From: Syntrophaceae bacterium
Lineage (GTDB): Bacteria > Desulfobacterota > Syntrophorhabdia > Syntrophorhabdales > WCHB1-27
Assembly: GCA_003165115.1 (NCBI GenBank)
Contig: PLSJ01000110.1
Span: 1-6,594, forward strand
DNA: 6,594 nucleotides
Direction of reading: 5' to 3'
The translations under genes and the position numbers were made by a program. The notes under the pieces were generated by a model, which had not been told where the DNA came from, did not search any database, and saw only the letters and a program-made list of their open reading frames with translations. Positions 1 through 6,079 of this stretch are shown in pieces (positions within the stretch are counted from its first letter, which is position 1; every line of letters starts with the position of its first letter).

Positions 1-1473
1 GACTCACTCGTCGACGAGTGCGAAAAGGTCCTCGAGATCGGCCGGGACATCATCCTCGACGCGATGTCCTGGGCCGCCTCCGACCACCGCATCGTGATAG
101 AGGAGACGGGCGGCTCGGGCCCTTGCGACAAGGCCGTCTACCTGATGAGGTTCCATGTGTCCGAACAGGGGATCGCGCGCCGGCTCGGGGACCTTCTCGC
201 CCACCCGAGGCAACTGCCCCTGATGGACCGGGACGCGCTCCTCGCGGCCGCGGAAGAGCAGCTCGGCCTTGCCCTTTCCGGCCGGCAGGCGCAGGCGGTG
301 AGGGATTCGGTGGAGCGGAAGGTCATGGTCATCACGGGTGGACCCGGCACCGGGAAGACCACCATCATCAAGTCCATCATCGCGATCCAGGAGCGCATCG
401 GCCACAGGGTGATGCTGGCGGCGCCCACGGGCAGGGCCGCCCGCAGGATGTCTGAGGCCACGGGACGCGAGGCGCGCACGATACACCGCCTCCTCGAATT
501 CAGCCCCAAGGAGGGACGGTTCAAGAAAGACGAGCAGAATTCGCTGGAAGCCGAAGCCTTCGTCATCGACGAGGCCTCCATGATCGATACAATCCTCATG
601 TACCACCTGCTCAAGGCGATACCGCTGCACGCGACCCTGATCCTCGTGGGAGACGTGGACCAGCTCCCCTCGGTGGGCGCGGGCAACGTGCTCAAGGACG
701 TCATCGATTCGAACGTGGTGGCCGTGGTGAGGCTCAACGAGATATTTCGCCAGTCAAGGGAGAGCATGATCATCGTCAACGCGCACAGGGTAAACAGCGG
801 CCTGATGCCGATCCTGACCGGGACAGGCCGGTCCGACTTCCAGTTCATCGAGATGGAGGAGCCGGAAGGTGCGGTGGAGAGGCTCGTCGGCCTCTGCCGC
901 GAGCGGATACCCCGCAAGTTCGGCTACCATCCGATCGACGACATCCAGGTGCTGACGCCCATGCACCGGGGCACGGCGGGCGCGCTCAACCTGAACACCG
1001 AGCTGCAGAAGCACCTCAACCCGTCGAAGGACGAGCTTATTCGGGGGGGCAGGACCTTCAAGACGGGCGACAAGGTGATGCAGATCAAGAACAACTACGA
1101 CAAGGACGTGTACAACGGCGATATCGGCAGGATCAGGAAGATCGACCGGGAGGAGCAGGAGGTTTATGTCGACTTCTACGGGAAGCTCGTCGGCTACGAC
1201 CTGTCGGACCTGGACGAGCTTGTGCTCGCCTACGCCACGTCCGTGCACAAGGCGCAAGGCTCCGAATACCCCGTCGTCGTAATGCCCGTCCTCGTGCAGC
1301 ACTATATCCTCCTCCAGAGGAACCTCCTCTACACAGGCATCACGAGAGGCAAGAAGCTGGTGGTCCTGGTCGGGACGAAAAAGGCCCTCGGGATCGCGGT
1401 GAGGAACGACAAGCAGCAGATGAGATATACCCTGCTGAGGCAGAGGCTTCAACAGGCGTCGGTCTCAAAATAG
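1..1473 (+). CDS. recD2: RecD2-like ATP-dependent DNA helicase (RecD/TraA family), 5'-truncated by window edge
   Basis: Superfamily 1B 5'-3' DNA helicase of the RecD2 type, the RecD relative found in bacteria without needing RecBC; a cytoplasmic DNA repair/recombination motor. The reading frame is open from base 1 (first visible codons D-S-L-V-D-E), so the true start lies outside the window; the ATG at 64 is internal. The visible part is 490 residues, about two thirds of a usual RecD2 (about 720-750 aa, from memory); the N-terminal OB/helix-hairpin-helix part is missing. Motifs in visible-fragment numbering: Walker A GGPGTGKTT at 113-121 (Lys119), Walker B IDEAS at about 189-193, motif III GDVDQLPSVGAG at 217-228, IFRQ at 248-251, motif V-like SVHKAQGSEYPVV at about 414-426, and motif VI LLYTGITRGK at 442-451 with the probable arginine finger Arg449. 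The VHKAQGSEY block and the ending AVRND...RYTLLRQRL are typical of RecD2. It ends in TAG and converges on the acyltransferase gene. Neither neighbour is recB or recC, which supports RecD2 over the RecBCD subunit. Confidence 0.92.
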   Translation, partial: DSLVDECEKVLEIGRDIILDAMSWAASDHRIVIEETGGSGPCDKAVYLMRFHVSEQGIARRLGDLLAHPRQLPLMDRDALLAAAEEQLGLALSGRQAQAVRDSVERKVMVITGGPGTGKTTIIKSIIAIQERIGHRVMLAAPTGRAARRMSEATGREARTIHRLLEFSPKEGRFKKDEQNSLEAEAFVIDEASMIDTILMYHLLKAIPLHATLILVGDVDQLPSVGAGNVLKDVIDSNVVAVVRLNEIFRQSRESMIIVNAHRVNSGLMPILTGTGRSDFQFIEMEEPEGAVERLVGLCRERIPRKFGYHPIDDIQVLTPMHRGTAGALNLNTELQKHLNPSKDELIRGGRTFKTGDKVMQIKNNYDKDVYNGDIGRIRKIDREEQEVYVDFYGKLVGYDLSDLDELVLAYATSVHKAQGSEYPVVVMPVLVQHYILLQRNLLYTGITRGKKLVVLVGTKKALGIAVRNDKQQMRYTLLRQRLQQASVSK

Positions 1474-1548
1474 ATTTTGGAGCATTCCGGGAAACCGTAG
1501 GAATAGCCCAAAGAGGTTCCGGACCGGACCCACTTGCGGAGCTGCCCG

Positions 1549-1722
1549 CTACGACGCTCGCCTCTCGGCCTCCGCCTGGTCGTGATAGGCCAGGTACGAG
1601 GCGCACTCCGCCCTCCCCATCAGGCGTTCCAGGATCTTTGACGCGCATTGGGTCAGGTCGACCATGACGAGGCCGTCGAGGCCGTTCGCAAACAACGGAT
1701 CGACATTGAAGCCCATCAGCTT
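1549..1722 (-). pseudogene. C-terminal tail of the OlsF-like acyltransferase, cut off by an in-frame UGA
   Basis: Directly after the TGA at 1723-1725, in the same frame, 57 sense codons run to a TAG at 1549-1551. They begin K-L-M-G-F-N-V-D-P-L-F and include a strand-like LDGLVMVDL and a helix-like ASKILERLMG ending in ASYLAYHD. By my count 49 of the 57 codons end in G or C, as in the flanking genes. The sequence reads as the natural end of the acyltransferase: RQYVRTG, one residue, KLMGFNVDP, then a DGL..VDL strand. I recall this kind of ending from long members of the family, but could not search. Since the frame is unchanged, one substitution (for example GGA to TGA) explains it; an indel does not. 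Possibilities are a recent nonsense mutation, a sequencing or assembly error, or translational readthrough. A separate 55-residue peptide starting at the ATG at 1716 is less likely. Confidence 0.65.
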
Positions 1723-3387
1723 TCACCCCGTCCGGACGTACTGCCTGAGGAGGACGGGAACGCCTTTTCGATCCGTCTCCATATCGGAGACGAGGGTGGA
1801 CAACTCCTCTATGTCCGTAATCAGCTCGGGGTCGAGCCGTGGCCCGCCGGAACGCTTGTTTCCCTGAAGCATCGCCGTCCTCGGTCTTACCAGCCGGGCG
1901 AGATGCGGTGCGTAGCTCTTCCCCTTGAGGAACGCGACGATGAGCTGACGGGAGGCGGGAGTGTACGTTTCGCTGATAGTGACGGCCCCGAAGAGGACCC
2001 GGTACCGTGGATCGAGCGCGATGTAACGTGCGATCCCTTTCCAGAGCAGCAGAAGGGGGGAATACGATTTCTGGTATTCCTTCCGGACGAAAGAACGGCC
2101 GAGCTCCACGGCGTCGGGCATGTGCCGGAAGAAAGCCTCCTTGTACGTAAAGAGGGTGCTCGTATAGAGACCCTTTATGCCGAAGCGTTCGATCACCCGG
2201 TCAACCGGCGCAAGACGGCAGGAGCCGGCCAACTCGTCCTTCTCCCTGTTCCAGAGAAACAGGTGCGTGTAGTAGAGGTCGAAACGGTCGAGGTCGACAG
2301 ACCGCCCGGTCCCCTCGCCCGCTTCCCTGAAGGTAAGCTCCCTCAATCTCCCTATGTCATAGAGGAGATTGGGTATCTGATGAGCGCTCGCGTGCATCAC
2401 CGAGTACTGGCCGGTTTCAAGAAGCACCTGGCCGGCCGGGAGCCGATCTATCTCTCCCTTAATCAGACTGCCCTGTGGCCCTTCGACCAGCTTTTCCGGC
2501 TCCTGTGTTGCTCTTCTCCTCCGTGCGTGCATCACACCCCCCCTTCTTTTCGCCGCGGCCCGCCGGTAGTGAAGCACATAGGTATGGGCCCGCAAGTAAG
2601 CCATCAATTGACCGTCGTCTTCAAAATTCCTGATCCTCTCCTCAGGGATCAGGCTCCCTATGTCGATGCGCACCTCTCCGGAGCGTTTGTTGAGGAACTC
2701 GTGCGGCAGGAGCACCGTGCGGAAGAACGGGTGGACCAGCCCGGCCACCTGAAACAGGGCGCTGTTCCTTCCATGGAAGAAGACGGGGAGGACGGGCGCG
2801 GCTGATTTCCTGATGATGCGGCCAACCGTTTCGCTCCATGCCGGATCGGCAACCTGTTTCTTCGCCAGTTGAAGGTGTGAGACCTGTCCGGCCGGGAAGA
2901 CGGCCAGGACCCCGCCGCGTTTTACCCAGCCGAGGGCGTCCTTCAGGGGCCTCACATTTCGCCAGACGGCGCCTTCACCACCGAAGGGATCGACGGGAAT
3001 GATAAGAGGGCGCATTTCCGGTATCCGTTCCAGCAGGTAGTTGGCCATAAGCTTGACATCCGGCCGGACCGCCTGAAGCACGGCGGCCAGCATCAGCCCC
3101 TCGACGCCGCCGAAGGGATGGTTTGCCACGACGACCAGAGGCCCGTGCGCCGGTATCCGGGCCATGTCGTCAGGCTCGACGTGGTAATTGATTTTGAGGG
3201 CGGCCAGCGCCCGGCCTGCGAATGCTCCGGTCTCTTCCCATTTGGGCATGTCGGCGTAAATCCCGTTCAACCGGTTCAACAGGAGAAGACGCTCGAAAAG
3301 GCCGTTCAACCGGGAAGAAATCCGGGTGCGGACAGGGCCGGGAAACTTGATGTCCAGCGTGAAAATGTGGCTGTCACGGTTATTCAT
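1723..3387 (-). CDS. Bifunctional acyltransferase, OlsF-like (PlsC-type N-terminal + GNAT/Acetyltransf_5-type C-terminal domain)
   Basis: 554 residues as read to the first stop. Residues about 45-275 form a lysophospholipid-acyltransferase-like domain: NHPFGGVEG at 89-97 (His90 the likely catalytic base), IIPVDPFGGEG at 129-139, FPAGQ at 164-168 (counterpart of the PlsC FPEG block) and PVLPVFFHGRNS at 198-209. A basic linker at about 277-300 (KRR, then RRRR) joins it to a second domain, about 320-490, resembling Acetyltransf_5/OlsB: LLYDIGRLRELTFREAG, then DELAGSCRLAP (384-394) and ELGRSFVRKEYQK (428-440). This order matches OlsF, in which the C-terminal half N-acylates ornithine and the N-terminal half O-acylates the lyso-lipid. 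The actual amine substrate cannot be read from sequence. No signal peptide or clear membrane helix; probably membrane-peripheral. Start ATG at 3387 has GGAGG 12 nt upstream. The stop is TGA, and the same frame continues as coding-like sequence to 1549 (separate entry), so the full gene is probably 1549-3387 (612 codons). Confidence 0.88.
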   Translation of the reverse strand: MNNRDSHIFTLDIKFPGPVRTRISSRLNGLFERLLLLNRLNGIYADMPKWEETGAFAGRALAALKINYHVEPDDMARIPAHGPLVVVANHPFGGVEGLMLAAVLQAVRPDVKLMANYLLERIPEMRPLIIPVDPFGGEGAVWRNVRPLKDALGWVKRGGVLAVFPAGQVSHLQLAKKQVADPAWSETVGRIIRKSAAPVLPVFFHGRNSALFQVAGLVHPFFRTVLLPHEFLNKRSGEVRIDIGSLIPEERIRNFEDDGQLMAYLRAHTYVLHYRRAAAKRRGGVMHARRRRATQEPEKLVEGPQGSLIKGEIDRLPAGQVLLETGQYSVMHASAHQIPNLLYDIGRLRELTFREAGEGTGRSVDLDRFDLYYTHLFLWNREKDELAGSCRLAPVDRVIERFGIKGLYTSTLFTYKEAFFRHMPDAVELGRSFVRKEYQKSYSPLLLLWKGIARYIALDPRYRVLFGAVTISETYTPASRQLIVAFLKGKSYAPHLARLVRPRTAMLQGNKRSGGPRLDPELITDIEELSTLVSDMETDRKGVPVLLRQYVRTG

Positions 3388-3399
3388 CTGCGGGTGAAA

Positions 3400-3404
3400 C
3401 CTCC
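3400..3404 (-). promoter_or_regulatory. Ribosome-binding site of the OlsF-like acyltransferase
   Basis: On the minus strand GGAGG lies 12 nt before the ATG at 3387. The spacing is slightly long, but no in-frame ATG, GTG or TTG lies closer upstream, so it supports this start. Confidence 0.6.
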
Positions 3405-3500
3405 GATCATCACGGAATAACGATAGATAGGCTGCCTGGCGGAAGGTCGTAGGGAGAGGCGTGTATGGTGACGGAAAGGCATACCCATAATCCTTGGCCT

Positions 3501-3532
3501 ATTTTAAAGGATGAATATGAAGAGGGTATGAA
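3501..3532 (-). promoter_or_regulatory. Weak candidate promoter for the OlsF-like gene in the 191-bp gap 3388-3578
   Basis: The gap between the GGDEF-EAL stop and the acyltransferase start is locally AT-rich. On the minus strand TAAAAT (3506-3501) matches a -10 box at five of six positions. The best upstream hexamer, TTCATA (3532-3527), matches -35 at four of six but with a 20-bp spacer, which is too long for a strong sigma-70 promoter. I saw no sigma-54 site, and no stem-loop with a T run that would end the upstream transcript. The assignment rests mainly on gap size and base composition. Confidence 0.2.
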
Positions 3533-3578
3533 CCGTCTGTGAAAAGGGCGTTAATTCGTGGGGAAGCCTTTCGGGAAC

Positions 3579-6068
3579 TCAGGGCGCCGAACAGCCCCCG
3601 GACCTCGAAGTTTGACAGGTTTGAAACGATCGGAGATAGGCTTCTATCGACGCCTGGTCGAGGGGCTTCGAAAAAAGATAGCCCTGAATAAGGCTGCATT
3701 TCATTTCCCGCAGTTGGGCGAGTTGCTCCTCTGTCTCGACCCCCTCGGCGACAACGTCCATTTTCATGTTGCCGGCCAGGTCGAGTATTGTTTTCACGAT
3801 CCCGTGCCTATCTGCTTGCGGCACCATTTTCGTCACAAAGGAACGGTCGATTTTCAGCTTGGTGACGGGCAGCTTGTTGAGGTAGGCGAGCGACGAATAC
3901 CCTGTCCCGAAGTCATCCAGGCTGAGGCGGATGCCGAGGGCCCGGAGCCGTGAAAGCGTCGCGCCGCAGACTTCCCAGTCGGCCACGACGGCGCTCTCGG
4001 TTATCTCGATCTCCAGCCACCCGGGCTCGATCTCTGACTGCTTCAGGAAGCGGGAAATGGTCTCCGCCAGACCGCTGTCCCTCAGTTGGCGGGCAGAGAG
4101 ATTGACCGCCACGGGGACCATGAGTCCCATGTCGTGCCATTTTCTTATTTGTTGGCATACCGTACCCAGGACCCACTCGCCGATCTGGAGTATGATCCCG
4201 GTCTCCTCGGCCAGAGGAATGAAGGAATCGGGCGGAACGACTCCCCTGGTCGGATGGGTCCAGCGTATCAACGCTTCCAGGGAGGCCACGCGGCCGTTCC
4301 GAATGTCGACTATCGGCTGGTAGACCATAAAGAACTCGTGGCAGTCGAGGGCGCGGCGGAGATCGTTCTGAAGCTCGAGCACTTTGACCGCGCTCGTGTG
4401 CATGGAAGGATCGAAGACAACCCAGGTGCCGGGTTCCCCCTCTTTTGCCCGGTACATGGCAATGTCGGCATCCCGCAGCATGTCCTGGGGTCTCGCGTAC
4501 TCTCCCGAATTGAGGGCAATCCCCATGCTGGCCGTCACGAAAACCTCGCGACCGTCGAGGGAGAAAGGCGTGCGAAAGGTGTTCCTTATCCTTTCCGCCA
4601 CGGCGGTGACGTTCTCCAGACCTTTGATATCCTCGAGGAGAATGACGAACTCGTCGCCTCCAAGCCGGGCGAATGTATCGGCGGGCCTGATGAAATGGTT
4701 TATGCGCTCCGCCGTCTCCACGAGGAGATGGTCTCCCGCGAGATGGCCCAGGCTGTCGTTGATGAATTTGAAGCGATCGAGGTCGATGAATAAAAGGGCG
4801 AAACAGCAGCCCATCCGCTCCCCCCGCTGGACCGCATGATTCAGCCTGTCCATGAAGAGCGCGCGGTTTGGGAGCTTCGTGAGAGCGTCGTAGAACGCCT
4901 CCTGGAGCAGCTGCTCGGCAACGCGTTTCCCCTCGGTGATGTCCGTCTGGGACCCTGCCATCCTGTACGAATTGCCGCTCCCGTCCCGCAGGGCAATGCC
5001 CCGGCTCAACATCCAGCGATAGCCTCCGTCTTTGCATATGATGCGGTATTCGCTCTGAAAGTGGGGACCCTTGCCTTCCAGGTGGGCGTTGATTTCCATC
5101 CTTACCCTGTCGGCGTCATCGCGGTGGATCCTGTTCAGCCATTCCTCCGGACGATTTTCCACTTCATCGTCCCCGTATCCCAGCATACCCTTCCACCTGT
5201 CCGAGAAATGGATCTCGTTGACCCTCAGGTCCCAATCCCATAGTCCGTCATTGGCCCCCTGGGCGGCCAGGGCGTACCGCTCCTCGCTCTCGCGCAGGGC
5301 CCTCTCGGACCTTTTTCTCTCCGTAATGTCCCGCACCATGACAAGGATCTCGTCCCCCCCGCACGACACGATACGGGCCTCGCAATCACGTATGCTGCCC
5401 GCGGTGACCTGCACGTATTCCAGTACCTGGGCTTCACCCGTTACCGGTGCGGCGTCGGCGTCCCTGAGTATCCGGTGCGCCACTTCGACCGGCAGTACCT
5501 GGTAGAGTTTCCTCCCGATACATCCTGCCGCGAGAGGAGGGAGGCCCAGACCCTTGGCCTCCTTGAATTCCAGCAACTCCCCCTGCCTGTTTGCGCGGAG
5601 CATCAGGTCGGGGACCGCGTCAAGGAGCGCCCTGTTCTTCGTCTCGCTTCGGTGAAGCGCCTCTATCGATTTGCTGGCCCTCAGCATATAGCGGAGTCTG
5701 TGGCCCAGGACCAGCCAGTTGATAGGCTTGGTCGCGAAGTCGGTGGCCCCGGCCTCGTAGGCACGGTTTATCGAGTCCACGTCGTCGAGTCCCGTCACCA
5801 TGAGGATGGGGGTGAGCGTGCCGGCCGGATGCTCGCGAAGCCGGGAGCACGCTTCGAAGCCGTCCATCACCGGCATCCTCACGTCGAGCATGACGATGTC
5901 CGGTCTCAATTGATCGAAGCGGATGAGCGCCTCCCGACCGTTTGCCGCCTCCGACACCTCGAAATCGGCATGCTTGAGCGATTCCCGGGCAAGCAGCCGC
6001 ACCATGGGGTCGTCATCGGCAACCAGAACGGACGCGAGCGGTGTATCATGTAAAGAATTCTCTGTCAT
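3579..6068 (-). CDS. Response regulator with REC-PAS-PAS-GGDEF-EAL architecture (c-di-GMP synthesis/breakdown)
   Basis: 829 residues, cytoplasmic, no membrane segments. REC domain at about 12-130: acidic pair Asp18/Asp19, phosphoacceptor Asp62 in LDVRMP, Thr92 and Lys114 (FATKP). PAS 1 at about 143-252, ending VRDITERK. PAS 2 (PAS_3-like) at about 262-382, with GLWDWD and GYRWMLSRG. GGDEF at about 392-555: DALTKLPNR, metal-binding Asp429 in FIDLDRFK, intact GGDEF at 470-474, and an RxxD inhibitory site (Arg461, Asp464) exactly five residues before it. EAL at about 565-812: EALIRW at 598-603, Asn656 in VNLSAR, ExTE at 688-691, DDFGTGYSSL at 718-727, Lys739, Glu775 in AEGVE, and QGYLFSKP at 795-802. 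The diguanylate cyclase and phosphodiesterase motifs therefore both look intact, with product-feedback control likely. Phosphorylation at Asp62 presumably shifts the balance; which activity dominates cannot be read. It begins 10 bp after the hybrid-kinase gene, whose HPt domain is the obvious phosphate donor. The start ATG at 6068 is backed by GAGGGG 5 nt upstream. Confidence 0.96.
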   Translation of the reverse strand: MTENSLHDTPLASVLVADDDPMVRLLARESLKHADFEVSEAANGREALIRFDQLRPDIVMLDVRMPVMDGFEACSRLREHPAGTLTPILMVTGLDDVDSINRAYEAGATDFATKPINWLVLGHRLRYMLRASKSIEALHRSETKNRALLDAVPDLMLRANRQGELLEFKEAKGLGLPPLAAGCIGRKLYQVLPVEVAHRILRDADAAPVTGEAQVLEYVQVTAGSIRDCEARIVSCGGDEILVMVRDITERKRSERALRESEERYALAAQGANDGLWDWDLRVNEIHFSDRWKGMLGYGDDEVENRPEEWLNRIHRDDADRVRMEINAHLEGKGPHFQSEYRIICKDGGYRWMLSRGIALRDGSGNSYRMAGSQTDITEGKRVAEQLLQEAFYDALTKLPNRALFMDRLNHAVQRGERMGCCFALLFIDLDRFKFINDSLGHLAGDHLLVETAERINHFIRPADTFARLGGDEFVILLEDIKGLENVTAVAERIRNTFRTPFSLDGREVFVTASMGIALNSGEYARPQDMLRDADIAMYRAKEGEPGTWVVFDPSMHTSAVKVLELQNDLRRALDCHEFFMVYQPIVDIRNGRVASLEALIRWTHPTRGVVPPDSFIPLAEETGIILQIGEWVLGTVCQQIRKWHDMGLMVPVAVNLSARQLRDSGLAETISRFLKQSEIEPGWLEIEITESAVVADWEVCGATLSRLRALGIRLSLDDFGTGYSSLAYLNKLPVTKLKIDRSFVTKMVPQADRHGIVKTILDLAGNMKMDVVAEGVETEEQLAQLREMKCSLIQGYLFSKPLDQASIEAYLRSFQTCQTSRSGGCSAP

Positions 6069-6073
6069 CGTTA

Positions 6074-6079
6074 CCCCTC
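6074..6079 (-). promoter_or_regulatory. Ribosome-binding site of the REC-PAS-PAS-GGDEF-EAL gene, overlapping the kinase stop codon
   Basis: On the minus strand GAGGGG sits 5 nt before the ATG at 6068. Its first G is the last base of the upstream TAG (6081-6079). This fixes the start and suggests translational coupling of the two genes, so kinase and regulator would be made in linked amounts. Confidence 0.75.

Noticed and set aside
138..917. Minus-strand open frame (259 codons) opposite the helicase
   Set aside because: Antisense shadow of the RecD2 motifs, low-complexity Ser/Arg-rich composition, no domain.
1043..1049. G7 tract in the helicase gene as a phase-variation site
   Set aside because: It encodes part of an Arg-Gly-Gly turn in a GC-rich gene whose frame is intact; seven Gs alone is weak evidence.
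1510..1535. GC-rich inverted repeat GGTTC...GGACC downstream of the helicase as a terminator
   Set aside because: Only about five base pairs with a wobble, and no T run follows on either strand.
1681..1725. Selenocysteine insertion at the UGA in the acyltransferase
   Set aside because: I could not fold a convincing bacterial SECIS hairpin in the bases just after the UGA, and no selenoprotein of this family is known to me; kept only as an outside possibility.
1648..2805. Long plus-strand open frame (385 codons) opposite the acyltransferase gene
   Set aside because: It is antisense to a clearly recognisable protein, has no recognisable domain and no upstream ribosome-binding site; GC-rich codon use of the real gene creates such shadows.
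3263..3313. Exact 12-bp repeat CCGTTCAACCGG at 3263-3274 and 3302-3313
   Set aside because: It lies in frame in the acyltransferase N-terminus, encoding the repeated RLNG, with 39-bp spacing; two copies are most simply chance or local codon reuse.
3384..3488. 34-codon minus-strand leader ORF whose TGA overlaps the acyltransferase ATG
   Set aside because: It has an AAGGA near its ATG codons, but only 18 of 33 codons (after the first ATG) end in G or C, unlike the real genes, and the peptide shows no recognisable pattern.
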